From an uncultured Oceanospirillaceae bacterium (GTDB lineage: Bacteria > Pseudomonadota > Gammaproteobacteria > Pseudomonadales > Balneatricaceae), in contig CAKZPE010000085.1 of the NCBI GenBank assembly GCA_937138495.1, positions 85,049 to 149,048 on the forward strand: a DNA stretch of 64,000 nt, in the 5' to 3' direction. Under the pieces are notes generated by a model. It saw nothing but the letters and a program-made list of their open reading frames with translations, was not told the DNA's origin and searched no databases. This document shows positions 33,984 to 40,775 of the stretch, one piece after another; within the stretch, counting starts at the first letter, position 1, and the number at the start of each line of letters is the position of its first letter. Position numbers and translations under genes: made by a program.

Positions 33984-34733
33984 ATGAAAATCCAAAAAAG
34001 CTCAAACACATTTCTGGCTGCAGCGTGCGCACTTGCACTGACAGCCTCAACCGCTGCCCTTGCGGGTGGTAGCCACATTGATTCGCCGGCAGACCCGGCC
34101 ATTAATGCAGATTTTGATATCTTAAAGGCACGGGTAATTACTGACGGCTCACACCTGGTGTTCCATCAGAAAGTCAGTGGTACTGCCGGTCAGACAGTAC
34201 CGGCAAAAGTCGGCCAGCTCGGCGGTTCAGAAATCTATACTTATGTATGGCCAACATCGCTGGACAGCAGCACTGTCGGTTTCGCAGCGGACAAAGGCGT
34301 TCTTGCGCTGGCACTGACCGTTCACCCTGACTTCGATGACACCCCGCTTTACGACGAAGATGGCGACGGCGACAAGAAAAATGACGGTGATAAGTGGCAC
34401 AGCCACTGGGTTGTTCTGACACCTGATAACAATTGTGGCAAAGGGGCCCTGAAGATCCGCGACATTCCGGAAGGTACCTCACCGAAAATGCCTGACACCT
34501 GGCCTGAACTGCCGATTTACATCGACAGCCCGGGCTATGACTGGGCACTGAATAACGGCGAAGCACTGATCAGGGTCCCGCTTAAGGACGTTGGCTTATC
34601 GAAGAACTTTAAGTTTGATGCAGTAACATCTGTGATCAAAATCAACGAAAACGTCCATGCACCTCTGGCCTGTATTTCGAATGTCTGGGATATCGCATCA
34701 GCTGACCTGAGCCTGCCAGGCAACGTTCAGTAA
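33984..34733 (+). CDS. Secreted protein of unknown function with EF-hand-like acidic loop
   Basis: A 249-residue exported protein: signal peptide ending near ASTAALAGG. The mature part is beta-rich with SHIDSPADPAINADFDI at its start, a calcium-binding-like loop YDEDGDGDKKNDGDKW (about residue 122) and two cysteines (NNCGKGA, PLACISN) that may form a disulfide. The histidine/tryptophan segment KWHSHWVVL follows the loop. No family recognised. It lies between two thiol-redox genes in one direction, 60 bases after the CPVC gene, so it is likely co-expressed with them. Confidence 0.65.
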   Translation: MKIQKSSNTFLAAACALALTASTAALAGGSHIDSPADPAINADFDILKARVITDGSHLVFHQKVSGTAGQTVPAKVGQLGGSEIYTYVWPTSLDSSTVGFAADKGVLALALTVHPDFDDTPLYDEDGDGDKKNDGDKWHSHWVVLTPDNNCGKGALKIRDIPEGTSPKMPDTWPELPIYIDSPGYDWALNNGEALIRVPLKDVGLSKNFKFDAVTSVIKINENVHAPLACISNVWDIASADLSLPGNVQ

Positions 34734-34806
34734 AACGCCATAATTTACCTGCAGGGCATACTCAGCCAATGGGTATGTCCCGCCAGCTTTACAGAGTGAG
34801 ATCACG

Positions 34807-35088
34807 ATGAAAATTGATGTTTACGATACCTACGCCACCCTGTCATCAGGCAAGATGGTGCACTTTGATGTCTTTATACCCAGCGGCGAAAACAAAGCCA
34901 CGGCGGTGAACTACGCCAATACATTTTTAGCTACACTGGAAGAGACACACAACAGCCTGAATCAGCAGCTGTGTAATTTTTGCCATTCGGAAATCACTAA
35001 CCCGAAAATTGCTGCAGAAATCGCTGCACATGGCCACTATATTCTGCAAATGGAAGGTTGCCCTAAACCATACGGAGGCCCCGAATGA
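34807..35088 (+). CDS. DUF2024 family protein
   Basis: A 93-residue cytoplasmic protein with the DUF2024 pattern MKIDVYDTYATLSSGKMVHFDVFIP at the start and LCNFCHSEITNP in the middle. The CNFCH string looks like a haem c site, but there is no signal peptide, so metal or thiol chemistry is more likely. Its stop overlaps the redoxin start as ATGA, showing tight coupling. The function of the family is unknown to me. Confidence 0.78.
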   Translation: MKIDVYDTYATLSSGKMVHFDVFIPSGENKATAVNYANTFLATLEETHNSLNQQLCNFCHSEITNPKIAAEIAAHGHYILQMEGCPKPYGGPE

Positions 35089-35552
35089 AGACATTAACGC
35101 CTGCCCCCCCGCTGGATGTGAGTGAATGGCTGAACAGCCAGCACGGCATCAGCCTCGCTTCACTGCGGGGCCGTGCGGTTATGATTTGTGCCTTTCAGCT
35201 GCTCTGCCCCGCCTGTGTAGAGCTGGGACTGCCTCAGGCCAAGCGGGTCAGAACGTTATTTGCAGAACAGGATCTGGTGGTTCTGGGTCTGCATACCCTG
35301 TTTGAGCATCACGGGGCGGTTACAAAAGCCACACTTGAAGCGTTTCTGCATGAAAACAGAATACGCTTCCCGGTTGGGATTGACCGGAACGACGGAACCT
35401 CAGCCATTCCGAAAACCATGCAGACCTATAACTTGCAGGGCACCCCAACAACCTTGCTGATTAACAAGCAAGGCCTGATTACCCGGCAGCATTTAGGCCA
35501 TATTCCGGATTTACAGCTGGGTGCAGAGATCATGGCGCTCATAGCCGAGTAA
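35085..35552 (+). CDS. TlpA/AhpC-like redoxin with CPAC motif
   Basis: A 155-residue redoxin-fold protein: LLCPACVELGLPQAKRV (about residue 42) is the CxxC, GTPTTLLINKQG holds the cis-proline, and QHLGHIPDLQLG follows. There is no signal peptide, so it acts in the cytoplasm. It overlaps the DUF2024 gene by four bases. The CPAC pair suggests thiol reduction or peroxide removal. Its partner may be the CPVC protein at the head of the cluster. Confidence 0.85.
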   Translation: MKTLTPAPPLDVSEWLNSQHGISLASLRGRAVMICAFQLLCPACVELGLPQAKRVRTLFAEQDLVVLGLHTLFEHHGAVTKATLEAFLHENRIRFPVGIDRNDGTSAIPKTMQTYNLQGTPTTLLINKQGLITRQHLGHIPDLQLGAEIMALIAE

Positions 35553-35572
35553 GCAGAACAGATAAAATAACC

Positions 35573-35614
35573 GGCCTGTCACCTGATACTGGCCAGCTGA
35601 CATCAGGTGATGGC
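35573..35614 (+). promoter_or_regulatory. Long inverted repeat between the redoxin and marR genes
   Basis: GGCC-TG-TCACCTGAT and ATCAGGTGA-T-GGCC pair around a 14-base loop (actggccagctgac), about a nine-base core stem plus outer GGCC arms. There is no T-tract after it, so it is a weak terminator at best and could be a regulator site or RNA hairpin controlling marR, which starts 75 bases on. Confidence 0.5.
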
Positions 35615-35688
35615 CGTTTGAGCATACCCTGAACTTATGACAAACTGGCCGCCGAAAATCAGCAGACCACACCGAATATGAGTGTTTT

Positions 35689-36288
35689 ATGAAGAATGTT
35701 TTTGATAGTTCACAGCAAAATATGCACACGAAAATTATCGTGGGCATCGAACGGTTATCAACATTGTTCCGCTTTGGCTTACAGGACCAGGCCAAAAAAA
35801 ATCAGCTGACGCCGCTGCAGATACAGATCATCCTGTTTATTGGCTTGCACCCAAAACCCAGTTCCCCGTCAGACATTGCCGATGAGTTCGCATTAACCCG
35901 GGCAACGGTCAGCGATGCCATCAAGACCCTGATCAATAAATCCCTGGCGGAAAAGATTCAGGATCCGGCAGATGCGCGTAAATTTTCGGTGCGCCTGACG
36001 GATCAGGGTAAACAGGAACTCAGTTCATTTCATCCGCTGACCCAGACGTTTGATAAGGCACTGGGAAACCTCTCTGAAGCAGAATGTGAAACCGTATGGC
36101 AAGGCATTCTTACACTGTTCAAAGCGCTCCACCCTACAAACATTCCGGTACGAATGTGCTACAGCTGCCAGTATTTCAAAGCCGGAGACGGCGACTCGAC
36201 GCATTTCTGTAACCTGATGCAGGTTACCCTGCCATCACAGGATTTAAGACTGGACTGCCCTGAGCACCTGATAAAAGTACAACACTGA
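35689..36288 (+). CDS. MarR-family regulator with C-terminal cysteine cluster
   Basis: A 199-residue protein: winged-helix domain at about 20-140 with SSPSDIADEFALTRATVSDAIKTLINKSLAEK (recognition helix) and the wing DPADARKFSVRLTDQGK. An extra tail of about 50 residues carries C157, C160, C174 and C190 (MCYSC, HFC, LDC), enough to bind zinc or an Fe-S cluster. That tail makes it a plausible redox or metal sensor for the upstream cluster with its TAGTTA operators. The last gene of the cluster, 136 bases after the redoxin gene. Confidence 0.82.
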   Translation: MKNVFDSSQQNMHTKIIVGIERLSTLFRFGLQDQAKKNQLTPLQIQIILFIGLHPKPSSPSDIADEFALTRATVSDAIKTLINKSLAEKIQDPADARKFSVRLTDQGKQELSSFHPLTQTFDKALGNLSEAECETVWQGILTLFKALHPTNIPVRMCYSCQYFKAGDGDSTHFCNLMQVTLPSQDLRLDCPEHLIKVQH

Positions 36289-36408
36289 ATCACCTGAAGG
36301 ATACCGCTCGTTATCTTCTTCATCTTCCACGGCGGCTAAGGCAATAAGTTTAGCCGTATTTAAGCAGACAAACAGCAACAGGCATCCGCAGATACCTGTT
36401 GCTAACGT

Positions 36409-36933
36409 TCAGGCGTCCCCCTTATGAACCTGCCCGGCTGCAAAATTCACCAGCCGGCTGACCGGTTCAGGTAAACATTCAAGATCCGCACTGTCGATAA
36501 TATTTTTGATCTCCAGGCCCAGTTCCGTGTCCCCTTCTATGATCAGCCGCCGCTGAAAGAATAAACTGTCCGGATCTTCATAGCGGGCAGCAATCAGCAA
36601 CAAGTCTTCACTGCTGGCCCTGAAGGTTACCTTTGCAGTCGCCGTTTCCTGTAATGCATCAGCGACGACTAACTGCCCCTGCCGGTAAGTAATCAGCCAG
36701 CTCAGGTCCAGATCAGTAATATCGATACGCAGCCAGTGATCCGTCAGGCAATCAAAATCACCGTCTTCCAGCGCCTCCGCAAACAACCGCTCAAGCGTCG
36801 CCTGCAGGCCTGTTTTAATCACCTTAAAAGGCAATACACGTAACACCGGCTTTAAGTGTACGGGACGAAACCATGTCGGTTTGGGTAAGGCGGAGCCGGC
36901 CGTAGCCAGATGCTGTTGCAGGGTAAGAAGCAT
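36409..36933 (-). CDS. ubiT: UbiT, SCP2-domain factor for O2-independent ubiquinone synthesis
   Basis: A 174-residue SCP2 (sterol-carrier-like) lipid-binding protein: PVHLKPVLRVLPFKVIKTGLQ, then DHWLRIDITDLDLSWLITYRQG and LLLIAARYEDPDSLFFQRRLIIEGDTELGLEIKNIIDS, which match UbiT/YhbT. The start is ATG 36933 with GAGG upstream; the 41 extra track residues are unsupported. It is divergent from ubiUV across the FNR box. It is thought to bind and present lipophilic ubiquinone intermediates to UbiU/UbiV. Confidence 0.92.
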   Translation of the reverse strand: MLLTLQQHLATAGSALPKPTWFRPVHLKPVLRVLPFKVIKTGLQATLERLFAEALEDGDFDCLTDHWLRIDITDLDLSWLITYRQGQLVVADALQETATAKVTFRASSEDLLLIAARYEDPDSLFFQRRLIIEGDTELGLEIKNIIDSADLECLPEPVSRLVNFAAGQVHKGDA

Positions 36934-36984
36934 CACGAATCCTCTGGCAAAAAATCCATTATACCCGGCAGCACCCGGGCTCAA

Positions 36985-36998
36985 TTGATATGCATCAA
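36985..36998 (+). promoter_or_regulatory. Perfect FNR/Anr box TTGAT-N4-ATCAA
   Basis: TTGATATGCATCAA matches the FNR/Anr consensus exactly and is fully palindromic. It lies in the divergent gap, 52-65 bases before the ubiT start codon and about 125 bases before ubiU. It should activate one or both units when oxygen is low. FNR control of ubiUV is known in Escherichia coli. Confidence 0.85.
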
Positions 36999-37121
36999 CC
37001 GGGCTGATCCGGTTAGCACATAGCAAGGCGCACTTGTCATATATCAAGGAGCACACACCTTCGCCTGCTTAAGATGTGCCTCCCGTTCCCCCACTGCTCA
37101 TTCACTGAATCAGGTAACAGC

Positions 37122-38117
37122 ATGGAATTACTTTGTCCGGCGGGTAACCTGCCCGCACTGAAGTCCGCCATTGATAATGGCGCTGATGCGGTTTACATCG
37201 GTCTTAAAGATGACACCAATGCCCGTCACTTTGCCGGTTTAAACTTCACCGACAAAAAACTCTTTAAAGCCGCAGATTACGTGCATCAGCACGGCAAAAA
37301 ACTGCACGTTGCTATCAATACTTTCGCCCAGCCAAACAGCTGGTCACGCTGGCAGCATGCGGTGGATCAGGCAGTCGATATCGGCTGTGATGCCCTGATT
37401 ATTTCTGATATCGGCGTACTGGAATATGCCGCCAATACCTACCCCGATGTCGAGCGGCATTTATCTGTACAGGCTTCCTGTACCAACCTTGAAGCCATTC
37501 ACTATTACCACAACAACTTTGCTGTCGACCGGGTCGTTTTGCCACGGGTACTGTCGATCCAGCAAGTTATGCAACTGGCGAAAAACAGCCCGGTGGCACT
37601 GGAAGTCTTTGCCTTTGGCAGCCTGTGCATCATGGCAGAAGGCCGCTGTTATCTGTCGTCCTACATGACCGGCGAATCCCCCAATACCGCCGGCGCCTGC
37701 TCCCCTGCCAAATATGTTCGCTGGCAGGAAACGGATCAGGGCACCGAAGCACGCCTGAACGAAGTGCTGATCGACGTATATGCCCCGGATGAATCCGCCG
37801 GGTACCCAACCCTGTGCAAAGGCCGCTTTGAAGTTGAAGGTAATACCTACCATGCGCTGGAAGAGCCCACCAGCCTGAACACGCTGGAACTGCTGCCAAA
37901 ACTCGCAGCGGCCGGAATAGTCTCGTTCAAAATCGAAGGCCGCCAGCGCAGCCCGGCATATGTCGAGCAGATTACCCGAACCTGGCGTCAGGCCATCGAC
38001 AGTTATCAGCAAAACCCGGACAACTTTAGTATCACTGAACAGTGGCATAAAACCCTGGCGAATCTCTCGGAAGGTAGCCAGACCACCCTGGGTGCTTACC
38101 ACCGCAGCTGGCAATAG
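37122..38117 (+). CDS. ubiU: UbiU, U32-family Fe-S hydroxylase component
   Basis: A 331-residue U32 (peptidase-like) protein beginning MELLCPAGNLPALKSAIDNGADAVY. ATG 37122 is used because family proteins start there. The four cysteines that bind the [4Fe-4S] cluster are present at C169, C176, C193 and C232 (FGSLCIMAEGRC, AGACSPAKY, TLCKGRF), numbers that coincide with those I recall for E. coli UbiU. It forms a heterodimer with UbiV and hydroxylates ubiquinone precursors without O2. The gap to ubiV is 12 bases. Confidence 0.95.
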   Translation: MELLCPAGNLPALKSAIDNGADAVYIGLKDDTNARHFAGLNFTDKKLFKAADYVHQHGKKLHVAINTFAQPNSWSRWQHAVDQAVDIGCDALIISDIGVLEYAANTYPDVERHLSVQASCTNLEAIHYYHNNFAVDRVVLPRVLSIQQVMQLAKNSPVALEVFAFGSLCIMAEGRCYLSSYMTGESPNTAGACSPAKYVRWQETDQGTEARLNEVLIDVYAPDESAGYPTLCKGRFEVEGNTYHALEEPTSLNTLELLPKLAAAGIVSFKIEGRQRSPAYVEQITRTWRQAIDSYQQNPDNFSITEQWHKTLANLSEGSQTTLGAYHRSWQ

Positions 38118-38129
38118 GAGATAAAAACC

Positions 38130-39011
38130 ATGCAGTTTTCATTAGGCCCGGTGTTGTTCTTCTGGCCCAGAGAAGATATCCGTTACTTTTATGAGCAGGC
38201 CGTGAGCAGCAGCGCCGATATTATTTATCTGGGTGAAACTGTCTGTTCCAAACGCCGGGAATTGAAAGCCGACGACTGGATTAATCTGGCACGGGAAGTC
38301 AGCGACTGCGGCAAAAAAGTGGTTCTTTCAACCATGGCGTTGCTGGAATCCCCCACAGAGCTGAACACCCTGCGTAAACTGGTTGATAATCATGACATCA
38401 TGATCGAGGCCAACGACCTGTCTGCCGTGGAGCTGGCCCGTCAGAAAAAGTTACCTTTTGTGGTCGGACCGGCCATCAACTGTTACAACCTTGCAACCCT
38501 GAAAGTTCTGTTAAACCAGGGGATGCGACGCTGGGTCATGCCGGTTGAGCTCTCCGGCGACTGGCTCGGCAGGCTGTTACAGGAAGCCACCGATGCCGGC
38601 ATCCGCGACCGGTTTGAAACAGAAGTATTCAGTTACGGACATATGCCCCTGGCTTATTCAGCACGCTGCTTCACTGCCAGAGCGGAAAACCGCCCCAAGG
38701 ATGACTGCCGCTACTGCTGTATCAACCACCCTAACGGACTGATGATGAAATCCCGTGAAGCGGAAAAAGTCTTCCGCCTGAACGGCATTCAGACCATGTC
38801 CGGCTACTGCTATAACCTGATCAATGAAGTGGGGGCGATGGAAAAACTCGGCGTGGATGTGATGCGGCTCAGTCCGGAATCTACAGACACACTGGATCAG
38901 CTGGAAGCTTTCCGGTCACAACTGGACAACCCGGTATATACGCCCCTGACAAAGGATCTGGAATGTAACGGTTACTGGCATCAGATCGCCGGCATGAGCA
39001 TGCAGGGCTAA
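38130..39011 (+). CDS. ubiV: UbiV, U32-family Fe-S partner of UbiU
   Basis: A 293-residue U32 protein. Cluster ligands are C39 (GETVCSKRR), C180 (YSARCFTAR), C193 and C197 (DDCRYCCIN), the positions I recall for E. coli UbiV. GYCYNLINEV and DVMRLSPES follow in the usual order. Start ATG 38130 has AGGAG upstream and is 12 bases after ubiU. With UbiU it supports ubiquinone synthesis at low oxygen. A bidirectional terminator follows. Confidence 0.95.
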   Translation: MQFSLGPVLFFWPREDIRYFYEQAVSSSADIIYLGETVCSKRRELKADDWINLAREVSDCGKKVVLSTMALLESPTELNTLRKLVDNHDIMIEANDLSAVELARQKKLPFVVGPAINCYNLATLKVLLNQGMRRWVMPVELSGDWLGRLLQEATDAGIRDRFETEVFSYGHMPLAYSARCFTARAENRPKDDCRYCCINHPNGLMMKSREAEKVFRLNGIQTMSGYCYNLINEVGAMEKLGVDVMRLSPESTDTLDQLEAFRSQLDNPVYTPLTKDLECNGYWHQIAGMSMQG

Positions 39012-39027
39012 AATCAGATGTTAAAAA

Positions 39028-39052
39028 AGCCACGGTGACAGGCACCGTGGCT
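39028..39052. terminator. Bidirectional terminator between ubiV and yegD
   Basis: AGCCACGGTG-acagg-CACCGTGGCT, ten base pairs with a five-base loop, with an A-run on the left and TTTT on the right. It can end transcription from both the ubiUV operon and the leftward chaperone gene. Confidence 0.9.
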
Positions 39053-39093
39053 TTTTCACGTAAGCATGCTTTAACAGTTACACAGCGTATCGC

Positions 39094-40461
39094 TTATCGG
39101 AAGCAAAGATCCGCCCAGCGGGCCAGCCCTTCTGTGACAGACCCCATGTAATTGCCACTGACAATCGGTGTATCCGGTAACAGGGCTTTAACCGCCTTGC
39201 GAATCACCGGTGAACGGGATGAACCGCCGGTGATATACACCACATCCGGCTTAACGTCGCTCTGTTCAAGGATATCCCTGATCAGGCCGTTAACCTGCCG
39301 CATCGGCTCGGTAATGGCCTGCTCCATCTGCTCAAGCATCAGGGGTACATCCACCACTTCATTCAGCAGATTAATACTGGCGGTACACTGCTGCGCATCT
39401 GACAGGGCAATTTTGGCTTTTTCAGCTTCTCCCACCACCATATGCCCCAAAGACTTCTGATATACCTGGATCAGGCGGGCAATTTTCTCCGGGTGCCGGG
39501 CTTCAATTTTCAGCTGTTTCAGTGCATCCAGATTTTCATAGGCATAAAAGCTGCGCTGCGCATTCACGTCATTAGTAGCCACCGGATTCCAGAACGCCAT
39601 GGATGGCAGGGTTGTGCCTGAAACCGTCTGGCCATCTTTACCGAATTCAGGCATGAAACGCTGAAAGGCAATAGAAATATCCAGATTATTACCGCCAACC
39701 GAACGGCCGGCATGGCCCAGCAAAGTTTCGGACCGGTCCTGTTTCTGCAGCCACTGCGGCCCCATGCGAATCATGGAGCAGTCTGACGTACCACCGCCGA
39801 TATCCACCACCAGCACGTTTTGTTCTTCAGTCAGAGTCGATTCAAAATCCAGCCCCGCTGCCACCGGTTCAAACTGAAATTCAATATGCTTAAAGCCTGC
39901 CCGGGTCGCTGCCCGCCGCAGAATGCCTTCCGCCTGAATGTTCGACTGTTCACCGCCACGGTTGTTAAAGTTAACCGGCCGGCCTATCGCTGTTTCGGTA
40001 ATGTCCTGCTGCAAATGTGCTTCAGCACGGCGTTTCACATTCGCCATCATGGCGCAGACAATGTCTTCAAACATCACCAGCTGTGCTTCCCGCAGTTGCA
40101 GGGTGCCAAGGAACGATTTGGGAGACTTCACGTAGTAGACGAAATCCGGGTCTTCCAGATACAGATCCCGCGCCTGCTGACCAAAAAACACGTCTTCTGC
40201 CTGCACCTTTAGTCCTTCAGCCCGGTTTTCTGCAATCGCCCGGCGTAACAGACCTTCCCCCACAGTACTCAGAGGTTTGATATCCAGACAACTGAACAGA
40301 TACTCAGGCACCGATTCGCGGGTAGGTGCGCACATGGCAGACAGCAATAACGGCCCGTTATCTGACAGAGGAATGGTTTCAACCTGCGCATCAGAACAGT
40401 TTTTATTAACCACATGTGCCACAGAACAGTTGGATGTTCCGAAATCAAAGCCAATCGCCAT
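39094..40461 (-). CDS. yegD: Hsp70-family chaperone, YegD-like
   Basis: A 455-residue ATPase-domain Hsp70 relative: phosphate-1 motif GFDFGTSNCSVAHV, phosphate-2 VLVVDIGGGTSDCSMIR, and adenosine motif VVYITGGSSRSPVIRKAV. The C-terminal substrate-binding domain of DnaK is missing, as in YegD, so length is as expected. AAGG lies before ATG 40461. It is monocistronic. Its client is unknown. Confidence 0.92.
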   Translation of the reverse strand: MAIGFDFGTSNCSVAHVVNKNCSDAQVETIPLSDNGPLLLSAMCAPTRESVPEYLFSCLDIKPLSTVGEGLLRRAIAENRAEGLKVQAEDVFFGQQARDLYLEDPDFVYYVKSPKSFLGTLQLREAQLVMFEDIVCAMMANVKRRAEAHLQQDITETAIGRPVNFNNRGGEQSNIQAEGILRRAATRAGFKHIEFQFEPVAAGLDFESTLTEEQNVLVVDIGGGTSDCSMIRMGPQWLQKQDRSETLLGHAGRSVGGNNLDISIAFQRFMPEFGKDGQTVSGTTLPSMAFWNPVATNDVNAQRSFYAYENLDALKQLKIEARHPEKIARLIQVYQKSLGHMVVGEAEKAKIALSDAQQCTASINLLNEVVDVPLMLEQMEQAITEPMRQVNGLIRDILEQSDVKPDVVYITGGSSRSPVIRKAVKALLPDTPIVSGNYMGSVTEGLARWADLCFR

Positions 40462-40775
40462 CGTTCACCTTCATCAGACCCTGTTTTCCGCTGCAACCGA
40501 CAGCCGGAAAACCTGTTGCATTTACCCCCGCCCGAAAACGGGAGCGGCACGCTAACAGATCTGTCCGGTAATACCCAGTATTTTTTTCAGTATCGGGCTC
40601 TAAAAGTGAAAAAAACTGGCGCAGGCTGAGTAAGCCCCCGTTCTTTCACCGGAAAGCCTCCGCTAATGAAGTGAGCAGTTGGCCAGCCCGCCGGGGCTGT
40701 TTGATCCGACATGATTATTTACACCCCACAAAAAACCGGCCTGTTATGGCCGGTTTTTTATGCCCGATAAGTAAC
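40462..40775. other. Intergenic region upstream of yegD
   Basis: These 314 bases hold the yegD promoter and a terminator hairpin for the OsmC-YcaO gene. The plus-strand track ORFs here (40671..40880 and others) are shadows. Nothing else is recognised. Confidence 0.5.
40730..40759. terminator. Bidirectional terminator after the OsmC-YcaO gene
   Basis: aaaaaACCGGCC-tgttat-GGCCGGTttttta: seven GC-rich base pairs extended by A/T pairs, six-base loop, T-run in both directions. It lies about 20 bases from the stop at 40776. Confidence 0.9.

Noticed and set aside
34975-35000. CNFCH in the DUF2024 protein as a haem c site
   Set aside because: There is no signal peptide, and haem c attachment happens in the periplasm, so a haem is unlikely.
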